A stretch of DNA of 64,000 nt from JAYPHU01 sp964611435. Its GTDB lineage: Bacteria > Pseudomonadota > Alphaproteobacteria > Rhodospirillales > UBA2165. Below are positions 51,629 to 61,180 of the stretch, one piece after another. The notes below the pieces were generated by a model. It was not told where the DNA came from. It did no database searches and saw only the letters and a program-made list of their open reading frames with translations. The stretch lies in the NCBI GenBank assembly GCA_964611435.1, contig CAZSXT010000021.1, positions 1 through 64,000 on the forward strand. Reading direction: 5' to 3'. Within the stretch, counting starts at the first letter, position 1; every line of letters starts with the position of its first letter. Both the position numbers and the translations under genes were made by a program.

Positions 51629-53977
51629 ATGGAAAAGTTCGGAATGGGCCAGCCGGTCCGGCGGGAAGAAGACCCCCGTCTTTTGAAGGGCAACGGCACG
51701 TATATCAACGACCGCAATTTACCCGGCCAAGCCTATGCCTTTATCCTGCGCTCGCCCCATGCCCATGCGGAGATCGTCAAGCTGGATACCACAGCCGCGA
51801 AAGCCGCCCCTGGGGTGCTGGGCATTTTCACCGGCGAGGATGTGCAGGCGGATGGTCTCGGCACGCCGGGTTTCCCGCCGCCGGTCCGCAAGCGCAAGAA
51901 ACCCAATGGCGATGACGCATTCCTGCCGCCCCATCCTGGCTTGGCGGTCGGCCGGGTGCGTTACGTGGGCGATCCCATCGCCATGGTCGTCGCCGACACG
52001 TTGGATCAGGCCAAGGACGCGGCGGAGCTGATCGACATTGATTTCAACCCGTTGCCGTCGGTGACCGATTCACAAATGATCACGGCCCCCGGCGCGCCCG
52101 CTGTTTATGACGAATGCCCGGACAATATCTCCCACGAAATGAACTGGGGCGATGCGGCCGGGACCCAGGCCGCGTTCGACAAGGCCGCCCATGTGGTGAC
52201 CCGGAAATTCGTGATTTCCCGGGTACATGCGCAGTTCATGGAGACGCGGGGCGTGCTCGGCGACTATGACGAAAAAACCGGCCGCTATACGCTTTATGCC
52301 GATGTCCAGTATCCGCACCGAGTGCGGGAAGTGCTGGCCACCAAGATTCTCAACGTGCCCGACCAGGACATCCGTGTGGTGGCCGGCGACGTGGGCGGGG
52401 GGTTCGGCGCCAAGGGCTGGCAGTATTCTGAACACCGGTTGTCGATCTGGGCGGCCAAGAAAATCGGCCGGCCGGTGAAATGGTCCTGTGACCGCAGCGA
52501 AGCGGTGATGGCCGATGAACATGGCCGCGACAATGTGACCGAGGTTCAGATCGCCCTGGACGCGGACGGCAAGTTCCTCGGCCTCAAGGTAGACACGCTG
52601 TGTAATTTGGGAGCCTATATCTCGGCGATCCGAAACCTGCTCTCCAGTTTCACCAATATCGGCACGACCGTCGGTGTCTATGACTTCCCCGTGGCCCATG
52701 TCCATATGGTCGCGGCGCTGTCCAACTGTAATCCGGTGGCGCCCTACCGGGGGGCGGGCCGGCCGGAGGCGACGTACGTAATCGAAAGGCTGATCGACGA
52801 AGCGGCGTCCGAGATTGGCATGGACCCGGCGGAAATGCGCGCTAAGAACCTGATCACGCCGGAACAGATGCCCTATCAAAACCCGCTCGATTGCCGCTAT
52901 GACTGCGGCGATTTCCCCACCGGGCAGGCCAAGGTGCTGGAGATGGCCGACTGGGCCGGGTTCGAAGCCCGCCGCGCCGAATCTGCGTCGCGCGGCATGT
53001 TGCGCGGCATCGGTCTCGCCAACGGCATCGAACGCGCCGCCTCGCCCGGTATGGATTTCGCCGAGGTGCGGTTTTCCACCGCCGGCAAGGCGACCATCCT
53101 GATGGGCACCAAGGCCCAGGGCCAGGGCCACGAAACCATGTACAAACAGATCGCCGGGGAGTTTCTGGGCCTGGACCCGGAGAACGTGCGGGTGATTGAC
53201 GGCGACACGGATCAGGTGGCGTTCGGCATGGGCACCATGGGCTCCCGCTCCACGGTGATCGGCGGCACGGCGCTCTACAATGCGTGCAACAAGGTGGCGG
53301 AGAAGGGCAAGAAAATCGCCGCCCATGTGCTGGAAGCGGCCGAGCAGGATATCGAATTCAAGGAAGGCCAATTCTCGGTCACCGGCACCGATCTCTCCAT
53401 GAGCATCACCGACGTGGCCAAGGCGGCGTTTAATCCGGCGACCATCCCCGCGGGGATGGAGCCCGGCCTGTTCGAAACGGGCACCTTCTCGCCGGAACAA
53501 GACACCTATCCCAACGGCAGCCACGTGTGTGAGGTGGAGATCGATCCCGGCACCGGCGAGGTGAAGATCCTGGATTACAACGTGGTCGATGATGTGGGGA
53601 ACGTGGTCAACCCGATCTGCCTGAAGGGCCAGATTCATGGCGGCATCGCCCAGGGCGTCGGCCAGATTTTGATGGAGCAGGTGGCCTATGATCCGGACTC
53701 GGGGCAGTTGCTCTCCGGTTCCTTCATGGATTACGCCATGCCCCGGGCCGACAATTTCTCTGACATCAAGATCGTCTCCAACCCGGTGCCGACCCAGCTC
53801 AACCCGCTCGGGGTCAAGGGCGCGGGCGAGGCCGGCACGGTCGGCGCCATGCCGTCCTTGATGAACGCGATCATGGATGCGCTGCGCCCCGCCGGTGTGG
53901 AGCACCTGGACATGCCGGCCACCCCGGCCCGGGTGTGGGCGGCGATCGAGGCAGCGAAAGCAAAACAGGCGGCGTGA
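51629..53977 (+). CDS. Xanthine-dehydrogenase-family molybdenum hydroxylase, large subunit
   Basis: 782 residues. Domain order matches the family: N-terminal part (VRREEDPRLLKGNGTYINDR), then molybdopterin-binding motifs GGGFGAKGWQYSEH, APYRGAGRPEATYVIE and the catalytic Glu region GVKGAGEAGTVG. The active-site loop has no Cys-Ser-Phe-Arg, so it is not a form I CO dehydrogenase. It should hydroxylate an aromatic or aldehyde substrate using Mo-pterin. No small (2Fe-2S) or medium (FAD) subunit gene is adjacent, which is unusual for a separate-subunit enzyme. Confidence 0.88.
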   Translation: MEKFGMGQPVRREEDPRLLKGNGTYINDRNLPGQAYAFILRSPHAHAEIVKLDTTAAKAAPGVLGIFTGEDVQADGLGTPGFPPPVRKRKKPNGDDAFLPPHPGLAVGRVRYVGDPIAMVVADTLDQAKDAAELIDIDFNPLPSVTDSQMITAPGAPAVYDECPDNISHEMNWGDAAGTQAAFDKAAHVVTRKFVISRVHAQFMETRGVLGDYDEKTGRYTLYADVQYPHRVREVLATKILNVPDQDIRVVAGDVGGGFGAKGWQYSEHRLSIWAAKKIGRPVKWSCDRSEAVMADEHGRDNVTEVQIALDADGKFLGLKVDTLCNLGAYISAIRNLLSSFTNIGTTVGVYDFPVAHVHMVAALSNCNPVAPYRGAGRPEATYVIERLIDEAASEIGMDPAEMRAKNLITPEQMPYQNPLDCRYDCGDFPTGQAKVLEMADWAGFEARRAESASRGMLRGIGLANGIERAASPGMDFAEVRFSTAGKATILMGTKAQGQGHETMYKQIAGEFLGLDPENVRVIDGDTDQVAFGMGTMGSRSTVIGGTALYNACNKVAEKGKKIAAHVLEAAEQDIEFKEGQFSVTGTDLSMSITDVAKAAFNPATIPAGMEPGLFETGTFSPEQDTYPNGSHVCEVEIDPGTGEVKILDYNVVDDVGNVVNPICLKGQIHGGIAQGVGQILMEQVAYDPDSGQLLSGSFMDYAMPRADNFSDIKIVSNPVPTQLNPLGVKGAGEAGTVGAMPSLMNAIMDALRPAGVEHLDMPATPARVWAAIEAAKAKQAA

Positions 53978-54005
53978 GCCGAACTTAATCTGAGGGGAAG
54001 AGAAA

Positions 54006-54081
54006 TGGTGCCGCCTGGGTGACTTGAACACCCGACCCTCGCATTACGAATGCGATGCTCTACCAGCTGAGCTAAGGCGGC
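54006..54081 (-). tRNA. tRNA-Thr (anticodon CGU)
   Basis: The minus-strand sequence begins GCCGCCTTAGCTCAG and folds as a cloverleaf: acceptor GCCGCCT / AGGCGGC, D arm with AGCTGGTAGAGC, anticodon stem TCGCA / TGCGA with loop TTCGTAA (anticodon CGT), T arm GGGTGTTCAAGTCACCC, discriminator A and an encoded CCA (54006-54008). It reads ACG codons. Confidence 0.95.
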
Positions 54082-54161
54082 ACATGCCATAGAATGGCTG
54101 CCGAGAACGGTTGCCGTTCGGCGGCCTTTAAATATACCGGACCGGGATAATTTACCAGAGG

Positions 54162-55631
54162 CTATTTTGCGGCTTGTTTGACTGAGGGCAGCGCCGCGAG
54201 CACGGACCTTATCACGCCGTCCCAATCCCCGGCGTTGGCCTGGCGGAACAGCCGGGCGGTCGGGTACCAGGGGGTGGCATCGCTGGCGAGGCCCCATTTC
54301 CAATCGGGCGCATGGTGCAGCAGCACCCACACCGGCTTGCCCAGCGCGCCGGCCAGGTGGGCCACCGCCGTGTCCGTGGTGATCACCAAATCCAACGCCT
54401 CGATCAACGCTGCCGTTTCCGCCAGGGGCGCGGGCCCTGTCTCGACAATGTCCAGACCCGCCGGCAGGACCTCGCCCTCGGGGGTTGGTTCGCCCTTCTG
54501 CAGGCTGACCCAAGTGATCCCGTCGGCTTCGGCGAGTCGGGCCATCGCGTCCAGCGGCAAATGTCGGAATTTTTCCACCGGGTTGGCCATGTTGCCCCGC
54601 CAGTTGAGCCCGACCTTCAATGTGTCGCCTCCCGCCTCTTCCAATCGCGTCCGCCATGCCTCTACGGCGGCGTCATCCGCCATCAGATACCGTTCTGCCT
54701 CGCCCATATTCTCCGGCGTAATGTCCAAGAGCGTTGGCAGGTCCATCAGGGCTGCGTGAGAGTCAAACGCGGGCGGGGGCGCGCTCTCGCTAATCACTTC
54801 GTCGGCGACAGCTTCGTTGGTCAGAGGGACAAGCCCATCCGGCAATTGCACCACAACGCCCGCCACCAGCATCCGGGCGATGGCGGCGAACCGCAGGGCA
54901 AAGATCGTATCGCCGAGCCCTTGTTCACCGTACATCAATACCGTCTCGACAGGATTGAACACCCCATCCCATAGCGGCTGATCAAACTCGGGTCGCGTGC
55001 CCGGAAAGCCGGCCCATTGCCAGCGCCACGCCATTTGCCGGAATCCGTCCTCGTAGTCGCCCACCGAGAGTAGGGCCAAGGACAGGTTCCAGTGGGCCAG
55101 GGCGAAGTCCGGGGCCAGCGCAATAACCTGTCGGTAGGCCTCAATGGCCTCGTCCATCCGGCCGCAATCCTTGAGCGCATTGCCGAGGTTGTTGAGCGCG
55201 TCTACGTCTTGGGGCCCGGCGGCGGCCCCTTGTTCGGCGACGGCCAGCGCCTCGTCAAACCGGCCGTCCCAGCGCAACAGAGACGCCAGGTTAGCGGCGG
55301 CTTTCACGTGCGACGGGTCGAGCAACAGGGCGTTTCGCCAAGCCGCTTCCGCCTCACCCGCGTCGCCCCGTCCCCGCTGCGCCAGGCCCAGATTATTGTG
55401 ATACTCGGCAATGTCGCCCTGCAGCACGATGGCCTGACTGATCAGATTGATCGCCAGTTCGTTATCGTTCTGTTGATGGGCGACGACCCCCAACAGGTTC
55501 CACAAATCGGGGTGGGTGGTATAGGCGTTCAGCAGCTCCTGATAGAGCGCCGCCGCCCCGGCGAGATCGCCGGCCTGATGCAGAGAGATCGCTTGGGCCA
55601 GTTGGGCGTCGAGGCCGGCTTGATCACTCAC
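54162..55631 (-). CDS. TPR protein with glycosyltransferase-like C-terminus
   Basis: 489 residues. TPR repeats fill about 1-215 (for example YHNNLGLAQRGRGDAGEAEA and ALNNLGNALKDCGRMDEAIE). The C-terminal half resembles GT-B glycosyltransferases of the family 9/41 kind: YGEQGLGDTIFALRFA, VGLNWRGNMANP and DLVITTDTAVAHLAGALGKPVW. It may transfer a sugar to a protein or polysaccharide; the donor and acceptor are unknown. It lies 21 bases downstream of hemY. Confidence 0.8.
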   Translation of the reverse strand: MSDQAGLDAQLAQAISLHQAGDLAGAAALYQELLNAYTTHPDLWNLLGVVAHQQNDNELAINLISQAIVLQGDIAEYHNNLGLAQRGRGDAGEAEAAWRNALLLDPSHVKAAANLASLLRWDGRFDEALAVAEQGAAAGPQDVDALNNLGNALKDCGRMDEAIEAYRQVIALAPDFALAHWNLSLALLSVGDYEDGFRQMAWRWQWAGFPGTRPEFDQPLWDGVFNPVETVLMYGEQGLGDTIFALRFAAIARMLVAGVVVQLPDGLVPLTNEAVADEVISESAPPPAFDSHAALMDLPTLLDITPENMGEAERYLMADDAAVEAWRTRLEEAGGDTLKVGLNWRGNMANPVEKFRHLPLDAMARLAEADGITWVSLQKGEPTPEGEVLPAGLDIVETGPAPLAETAALIEALDLVITTDTAVAHLAGALGKPVWVLLHHAPDWKWGLASDATPWYPTARLFRQANAGDWDGVIRSVLAALPSVKQAAK

Positions 55632-55652
55632 GTCGGTCTCCCGGGTCTGCGT

Positions 55653-57056
55653 TTAACTTTTCGGATCGCAGCTTTCTGCGCCGGGCGGAATAATTTCGGC
55701 CTCCGGCATGGCGTCCGGCGCGTCCGGATTTTCCGCGGCTACCGGATCGGGGGCGCTGATTTGCGTGACCCTTGGCGGGGTGCCCCAGCTTAGTCTATCA
55801 AACTGTTCGCAGCGCCCGCAGACCGGTTCCCAGTCGGCGACCACGTTACCGCAATTGCCGCAAATCCAGGCTGAGTCCGGATCGGCGCTTGCAGCTTTGC
55901 GCAACCATTCCTTGGACGCCTCTACGTCGCCTCTTTCGCGTTCTTCTAGCTCCGCCATATAGCGGCAGACCCGGGCGGACGGGTTTTCACCGGCCGCCGC
56001 CTCCAGATGCTGGCGGGCTTCCGCCCACATACCGGCGGCCAGCGCTGCCTTGGCGATGGCCAGGTGACTCTCTGCGTGATCCCGGTTGTAACCGGCGAGC
56101 TGTTCCAGGGTGCGCATCTTTTCTTGTGGACCTGCGCCCGGCGCCAGGTCTTCCATCACGTCGGCCAGATGGGGATGGGGATTGGTGACCCAGGATTCCT
56201 CGATCACCGACGCAGCGCGGCGGCGCTTGCCCGCACCCTGCAGCAGCCGCGCATGGCGGACGGCGGCGGGCACGAAATCGGGGGCCATGGTATTGGCCCG
56301 CTTGGTATAAGAGAGCGCGTCCCCCAGCTTGCCCTCGGTCTCCGCCTCGATGCTGCGCTGGAATTGCAGGATGGCCCTTTGACGCCGGCCTTCGTCGTTT
56401 CCCATGTGTTTATTTTTGACCGCTTTGCGGACCGTATCTTCGGCTTCCTGCCAGCTCCCCTTCTTGATCTGCAGATCGAACAGAGTCGATGACACCGTGT
56501 CGGTCTTTGGGGCCAATTCATTGGCCTGTTCGGCGAGTTCCAGCGCTTCGTCCTCATCGCCTTCCTGCAGGGCTTGTTTGAGTTTGCCGCTGAGGCCCAG
56601 ATACTTGGTTTCCTTGCGCTCAGACATGGCGTCAAAAAACTTCCCGGCGGCTTTCTCATCGCCCGATAATTGCGCCGCCTGCGCCGACAGAAGCATGGTT
56701 AAGGGCGGTTCGGCCAGCAGGTCTTCGGCCTTTTTGGACAGCCGCCGCGCCTCCTTGGCGTCGCCGGCGGCGACCGCGACCATGCCTTGGGTCAGCGCCT
56801 TATAGCCGCGCTGGCGCCGCCATTCCCGGCGCGCACGGAAAATCCGGCGCGGCGCATTTCTGAAAAACGACCAAATTCGGAAGATGGTCGCCAAAATCAA
56901 CGAAATTAATATGACCCCGGCGATCAGGATGCCCATGGAGGTTTCGATCTCGTAACCGAGCCAGCTCAAACTGACAGAGCCGGGATTGTCCGCCACCAAT
57001 GCGGCGGCAAGACTGACCACGGCCAAAACGATCAGAAACCAGAGGGCTCTAAACAT
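55653..57056 (-). CDS. hemY: HemY-type membrane protein
   Basis: 467 residues. Two membrane spans (about 4-22 and 42-62) are followed by TPR-like helices with the HemY_N pattern (SLSWLGYEIETSMGILIAG, then a basic loop with ARREWRRQRGYKAL and GMVAVAAGDAKEARR). The C-terminus carries a zinc-ribbon-like motif CGNCGNVVADWEPVCGRC. It ends the hemC-hemD/Mic60-hemY series. It is not the unrelated oxidase also called HemY. The function in tetrapyrrole synthesis or membrane organisation is undefined. Confidence 0.85.
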   Translation of the reverse strand: MFRALWFLIVLAVVSLAAALVADNPGSVSLSWLGYEIETSMGILIAGVILISLILATIFRIWSFFRNAPRRIFRARREWRRQRGYKALTQGMVAVAAGDAKEARRLSKKAEDLLAEPPLTMLLSAQAAQLSGDEKAAGKFFDAMSERKETKYLGLSGKLKQALQEGDEDEALELAEQANELAPKTDTVSSTLFDLQIKKGSWQEAEDTVRKAVKNKHMGNDEGRRQRAILQFQRSIEAETEGKLGDALSYTKRANTMAPDFVPAAVRHARLLQGAGKRRRAASVIEESWVTNPHPHLADVMEDLAPGAGPQEKMRTLEQLAGYNRDHAESHLAIAKAALAAGMWAEARQHLEAAAGENPSARVCRYMAELEERERGDVEASKEWLRKAASADPDSAWICGNCGNVVADWEPVCGRCEQFDRLSWGTPPRVTQISAPDPVAAENPDAPDAMPEAEIIPPGAESCDPKS

Positions 57057-57062
57057 TAACGG

Positions 57063-58901
57063 TTACTCTTTCGGCGTGAGAAGTGAAACGGCGGTGACCT
57101 GGAGGTCCGCCAGAACTTGCTCGGCTTGCACCAAAAGCTTGGCGTTGGCCATCCAGGGTTTGGCCAAACCGGCCGCATTCTCGGGGAGCGCGTTCAGTTC
57201 GGTCAACGCGCCAGACAGATCGGATGCCGACAGTAGCCGTTCCGCGCGGGCGACAACCGCGTCCACACTGTTCCCTTCGAGCTGGTCCGTCCGCCGCCAC
57301 TTCAATGAACCTGCGACCCGCGCAACGGTGCGGTCGATCCAGCCGTCGCCCTTCGGCAGTTTTTCCGCCTGTACGATAGACGCCGCCAGGCTTTTGAAGC
57401 TGGTGCGGAGCTGCTCCAACGTCGGGATGCCTCTATTTGCGCCGGGCTGTAGGACGGCAACTTTCTGGCGCAGCGCGTCGTCCTGATCGAGAAGCGTGAG
57501 GACGCCCGCCAACTCGTTTAAATAAGGCCGGGATGACTGAACCGCCTGGCGCAACTGACCGACGGCCAACATAAAGGCGCGGGCCCGGCTGCTGGCGGCG
57601 GCTTGGCCCTGGGGTGAGGTGCGCACGGCCAACTCGGCCAGGCGAGTCTCCAAATCGACGAGCTTCTTCCGCTGGGTATCGCTACTGTCCGCACTGCCGG
57701 ATTCCAGTTTTTGCAGGCGCTCAGATAACTGCTTCAATGTCTCCAAAGCCGCCTTTGAGCCGCCGTCCGCATCGACGGCGGAGACCATTTGTTTGACCGT
57801 GGAAATGGAATTTTCCAAATCGGCAATGCGCTTCAGGCTCTGATCCAGCCTGGACTGAATGCGCGCCCGCTCCGCTTGGAGCTCCTCAAGCTGCGGCACA
57901 TTGTCGGTGGACTTGTTTTCCAACACCTGCAACCGGCCGGCCAGGCTCTTGAGTTTTTCTTTGGTGTCATTGTCTTCATCCAGGAACGGAAAGAACTGCA
58001 CCAATTGCGGCTGCCAGAGCGGTTTAGAGGCATAAACGACGACGCCCAGAATGACGACCGTCAACAATGTCAGAAAGACGGTGCGCAGATTGCCCGCTGA
58101 CCGTCGCTGAATGGGAGCGACGGTATGGGCATCCGGCAGCGGCGTCTTGGGCACGGATGACGGCATATCGGTTTCCTCCTGTTCGGCGACACCGGCTTTG
58201 GCGGATACGGCCGCCAGCATAGCATCCTGATCCGGCCTTTCGGCGACAATGACCTCTTGCCAGGTGATTTCGTTGATCTTCTCCGCCACGGCGGCGCTCA
58301 AACAGAATACCGTCAGGTCTTTGCACGACCGTACGAGCCGGGCTTTCCGAATCAATTGAACAAATGCTTCAGCCGTTCTGGGGGAATAAAGCAGAACCGT
58401 ATTCAGATCGCCGTCTTTGATGGCGGCAATCGCCGCCGGTGAAAAACTTTTGGCCTCCCGGGCTTCATAAAGCACTTCCCGGCGTATGGCGAAGCCTGCC
58501 TTGGTAAGATCACCGGCCAGATCCCCAGCGACCGCCGAGCCCGCCACATGAACCAGGGGCCCCTTTGCCGGGTCCAGCATGTCAATGACGAGCGCGCCCA
58601 GCGCCTCCACATCGCCCGACGCGCTATGGACTTGACCAAATTCGAGTTCCCGCGCCGTGGCGGCCGTCGAATCACCGACGGCGTAAACCGGAATGGATCG
58701 TTCCGGTGTGCGCGCGGCGAGGGCGCGAACGCCGTTCTGGCTGGTCAGCAGAAGGGCCTGGACGCCGTTTAGATCGAGGTCCGGGCCGTGCAAATTTTCG
58801 ATCGTCATCAAGGGTTCGATGATCGTGTCGATGCCGCGCTCGCTGAGAGTTTCGGCGAGCGCCGTGCCGTCGGCTCCGGGCCGGGTGACAAGTGCGCGCA
58901 T
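57063..58901 (-). CDS. hemD: Uroporphyrinogen-III synthase fused to a Mic60/mitofilin-like membrane protein
   Basis: One 612-codon frame. Residues 1-235 are a HemD: MRALVTRPGADGTALAETL, LLTSQNGVRAL, VYAVGDSTAATAREL and LLYSPRTAEAF. It closes hydroxymethylbilane to uroporphyrinogen III. Residues 245-612 are a mitofilin-type protein: a membrane span at 273-292, a coiled coil at about 315-425, and a C-terminal helical domain (ALTELNALPENAAGLAKPWM). In many relatives these are two neighbouring genes. An internal ATG at codon 246 (58166) has GGAGGA seven bases before it, so a separate mitofilin product is likely too. hemC ends four bases before it. Confidence 0.87.
   Translation of the reverse strand: MRALVTRPGADGTALAETLSERGIDTIIEPLMTIENLHGPDLDLNGVQALLLTSQNGVRALAARTPERSIPVYAVGDSTAATARELEFGQVHSASGDVEALGALVIDMLDPAKGPLVHVAGSAVAGDLAGDLTKAGFAIRREVLYEAREAKSFSPAAIAAIKDGDLNTVLLYSPRTAEAFVQLIRKARLVRSCKDLTVFCLSAAVAEKINEITWQEVIVAERPDQDAMLAAVSAKAGVAEQEETDMPSSVPKTPLPDAHTVAPIQRRSAGNLRTVFLTLLTVVILGVVVYASKPLWQPQLVQFFPFLDEDNDTKEKLKSLAGRLQVLENKSTDNVPQLEELQAERARIQSRLDQSLKRIADLENSISTVKQMVSAVDADGGSKAALETLKQLSERLQKLESGSADSSDTQRKKLVDLETRLAELAVRTSPQGQAAASSRARAFMLAVGQLRQAVQSSRPYLNELAGVLTLLDQDDALRQKVAVLQPGANRGIPTLEQLRTSFKSLAASIVQAEKLPKGDGWIDRTVARVAGSLKWRRTDQLEGNSVDAVVARAERLLSASDLSGALTELNALPENAAGLAKPWMANAKLLVQAEQVLADLQVTAVSLLTPKE
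58164..58179 (-). promoter_or_regulatory. Internal ribosome site and ATG inside the hemD-Mic60 frame
   Basis: On the minus strand GGAGGA (58179-58174) precedes an in-frame ATG (58166-58164) by seven bases, exactly at the junction between the synthase and the membrane protein. The spacing is ideal for initiation. Confidence 0.6.
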
Positions 58902-58905
58902 CTGC

Positions 58906-59898
58906 CTAGGTCTCCTGTTTCATATCCGGATGAACCGGGATGAAATGAGGTTGTTCCTGTCGTATCGCCCCTAGAATAGAAGGTCCCGCCTTGCGCAACA
59001 AATCTTCTGCGACGGTTTTTCCCAAATGCTCGGCTTCGGTGATCGGGGTCTTCGACGTGACGTCTGCTTTCTCCGCCCCATCGGGCCTGGCGATCATCCC
59101 CTGTAACACAAGGTTTCCCTGCCCGTCGGGCTGGGCGAGACCGGCGATCGGGGTATGGCAGGATCCGTCCAAAACGGTCAACATGGCCCGCTCGGCGATC
59201 ACGGCGGCGGTGTTCACCGGCTCCGCCAAGGCCGCCAGTAGGGCATTCGCGCGCGAATCGTCTGTGCGGCACGTGGCGGCCAGACTGCCCTGGCCAACGG
59301 CAGGCAACATTTGATCGGTCTCCATCAGGCTGGTCACCGCGCCTTCTTTACCGAGACGCCGCAAACCGGCATAGGCGAGAAAGGTGGCGTCCACCTCGCC
59401 GGCCTCCAGCTTTTTCAATCGGGTATCCACATTGCCCCGGAACGGGACGACCTGGAGATCGGGCCTGAGATTTAAAAGCTGGGCTTTCCGACGGAGTGAC
59501 GCCGTGCCAACCCGGCTGCCTTTGGGCAGGGCATCCAGATTGGCGGCCTTCAACGAGATAAAGGCGTCCCGGACATCTTCCCGTGGCATGATGGCGTGCA
59601 AGGAAATCCCGTCCGGCAGCAGGGTCGGCATATCTTTCATGGAATGGATCGCGATATCGATCCGGTTCTCCAGCATGGCCGAGTCCAGTTCCTTGGTGAA
59701 CAGACCCTTGCCGCCGAGGTCCGACAAGAGCTCGGATTGAATCCGGTCGCCGGTGGTCTTGATCACCACCAATTCAACGGCATTCTTGGCTTTAAGAAGC
59801 GGATGGCTCTCTTTCAAAGCCTCGATCACGTGATTGGTTTGGGTCAGCGCCAGCGGACTTCCGCGGGTGCCGATTCGAAGGGGAGCGTCGTCAGTCAT
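58906..59898 (-). CDS. hemC: Porphobilinogen deaminase (hydroxymethylbilane synthase)
   Basis: 330 residues. Motifs: RIGTRGSPLALTQ, IHSMKDMPT, GTASLRRKAQLL, FRGNVDTRL, and the dipyrromethane-cofactor cysteine Cys247 in GSCHTPIAGL. It condenses four porphobilinogens in the heme and corrin pathway. It leads the hem cluster and is divergent from tsaD. The product goes directly to HemD, encoded by the next frame. Confidence 0.95.
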   Translation of the reverse strand: MTDDAPLRIGTRGSPLALTQTNHVIEALKESHPLLKAKNAVELVVIKTTGDRIQSELLSDLGGKGLFTKELDSAMLENRIDIAIHSMKDMPTLLPDGISLHAIMPREDVRDAFISLKAANLDALPKGSRVGTASLRRKAQLLNLRPDLQVVPFRGNVDTRLKKLEAGEVDATFLAYAGLRRLGKEGAVTSLMETDQMLPAVGQGSLAATCRTDDSRANALLAALAEPVNTAAVIAERAMLTVLDGSCHTPIAGLAQPDGQGNLVLQGMIARPDGAEKADVTSKTPITEAEHLGKTVAEDLLRKAGPSILGAIRQEQPHFIPVHPDMKQET

Positions 59899-60039
59899 AG
59901 GGGCCGAAAGGTTCCTGGATACCGAGAGGAGTTATGGTTTTTCCGGGCTTAAAAGCTTAAACAATCCCAATGGCGGGGGTATACCGCTTTTTCGCCGCCG
60001 GGTCCAAGTGAATGTCGCTGTCAGACTGTGGATAACTTC

Positions 60040-61095
60040 ATGCGCGTTTTAGGAATAGAAACAAGCTGTGATGAAACCGCCGCCGCCGTGGTTTGCGACG
60101 AAGCACCGGCGGGCGAACGGATTCTGGGGGAGGCCATCCTGTCCCAGCATGAGGAGCATCGCCCCTATCAGGGGATCGTGCCGGAGATCGCCGCCCGCAG
60201 CCATTTGCAGCACGTGGACCGCCTGGTGGCAGAGGCCATGGAAAAAGCGGGGGTCGGATTTGCCGATTTGGACGGGATCGCGGCGACGGGCGGGCCCGGC
60301 CTTATCGGTGGCGTGATTGTCGGGGTGATGTCGGCCAAGGCCATGGCCTTGGTGCATGATCTGCCGTTTTTGGCGGTTAATCACCTGGCGGGACATGCGT
60401 TGACGGCGCGTCTGACCGATGACTTGGACTTCCCGTATCTTCTGCTGTTGGTGTCCGGCGGCCACACCCAGTTACTGATCGTCGAGGGCGTGGATGCGTT
60501 TGTCCGGCTGGGCACGACCGTGGACGACGCCGTGGGGGAAGCCTATGACAAGTCGGCAAAGATGTTGGGTCTCGGCTATCCGGGTGGCCCGGCGATGGAG
60601 GCCGCTGCGGCGCGCGGGACGACCGGTGCGTTTAATCTGCCCCAGCCAATGCTCGGCCGGCCCGGCTGTCATTTTTCTTTCTCCGGGTTAAAAACGGCCG
60701 TGCGCCGCCAGGCGGAATCCATTGCAGCGGATCAGATCGACGATCTCTGCGCCTCCTTTGAACAGGCGGTCGGCGAAGTCGTGGCCGATCGGTGCCAAAA
60801 AGCCATTGGTGAATTCCGGGATCGCCATCCCGAAGGCAGCACGCTTGTGGTCGCCGGGGGCGTCGCCGCCAACAAAACGCTCCGGCGATACCTTCAGGAA
60901 ACGGTGGACGATACGGATATGCGGCTAATTGCGCCGCCGCCGAAACTGTGCACCGACAACGGGGCGATGATCGCGTGGGCGGGGCTGGAACGCCTTCGCC
61001 TGGGTCTTACCGACAAGCTGGATTTCAAGCCCCTGCCCCGCTGGCCGCTGGACCCGGATGCGGTCCCGGCTCACGGCGCAGGCGTCAAGGCTTGA
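60040..61095 (+). CDS. tsaD: tRNA threonylcarbamoyladenosine transferase TsaD
   Basis: 351 residues from MRVLGIETSCDETAAAVV; a GTG 12 bases upstream is less likely. Metal-binding motifs: SQHEEHRPYQGIVPEIAARSH (usually HxxxH) and AVNHLAGHALTARL, then LLVSGGHTQLL, GEAYDKSAKMLGLGYPGGP and VVAGGVAANKTLR. With TsaB/C/E it makes t6A37 on ANN-decoding tRNAs. It stands at the head of a series with gpsA. Confidence 0.95.
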   Translation: MRVLGIETSCDETAAAVVCDEAPAGERILGEAILSQHEEHRPYQGIVPEIAARSHLQHVDRLVAEAMEKAGVGFADLDGIAATGGPGLIGGVIVGVMSAKAMALVHDLPFLAVNHLAGHALTARLTDDLDFPYLLLLVSGGHTQLLIVEGVDAFVRLGTTVDDAVGEAYDKSAKMLGLGYPGGPAMEAAAARGTTGAFNLPQPMLGRPGCHFSFSGLKTAVRRQAESIAADQIDDLCASFEQAVGEVVADRCQKAIGEFRDRHPEGSTLVVAGGVAANKTLRRYLQETVDDTDMRLIAPPPKLCTDNGAMIAWAGLERLRLGLTDKLDFKPLPRWPLDPDAVPAHGAGVKA

Positions 61096-61180
61096 ACGAC
61101 AAGTCATCCCGACAGTGCTTGCAGGACCATCCTTCCTTCGGTCATAGTTGGCCCATGAAATTTTGCCGGAAAATGTACAC

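Noticed and set aside
51629..53977. Aerobic carbon monoxide dehydrogenase large subunit
   Set aside because: The active-site loop reads PYRGAGR and lacks the Cys of form I CoxL, and no coxM or coxS adjoins it.
52070..54031. A 653-codon open frame antisense to the molybdenum hydroxylase gene
   Set aside because: It mirrors the codon pattern of the real gene, is rich in His, Arg and Gly without any recognisable domain, and overlaps it throughout. The + strand frame has all family motifs.
55653..57056. HemY as protoporphyrinogen oxidase
   Set aside because: It has two N-terminal spans, TPR helices and a zinc ribbon and no FAD-binding motif; it is the other, non-oxidase HemY.
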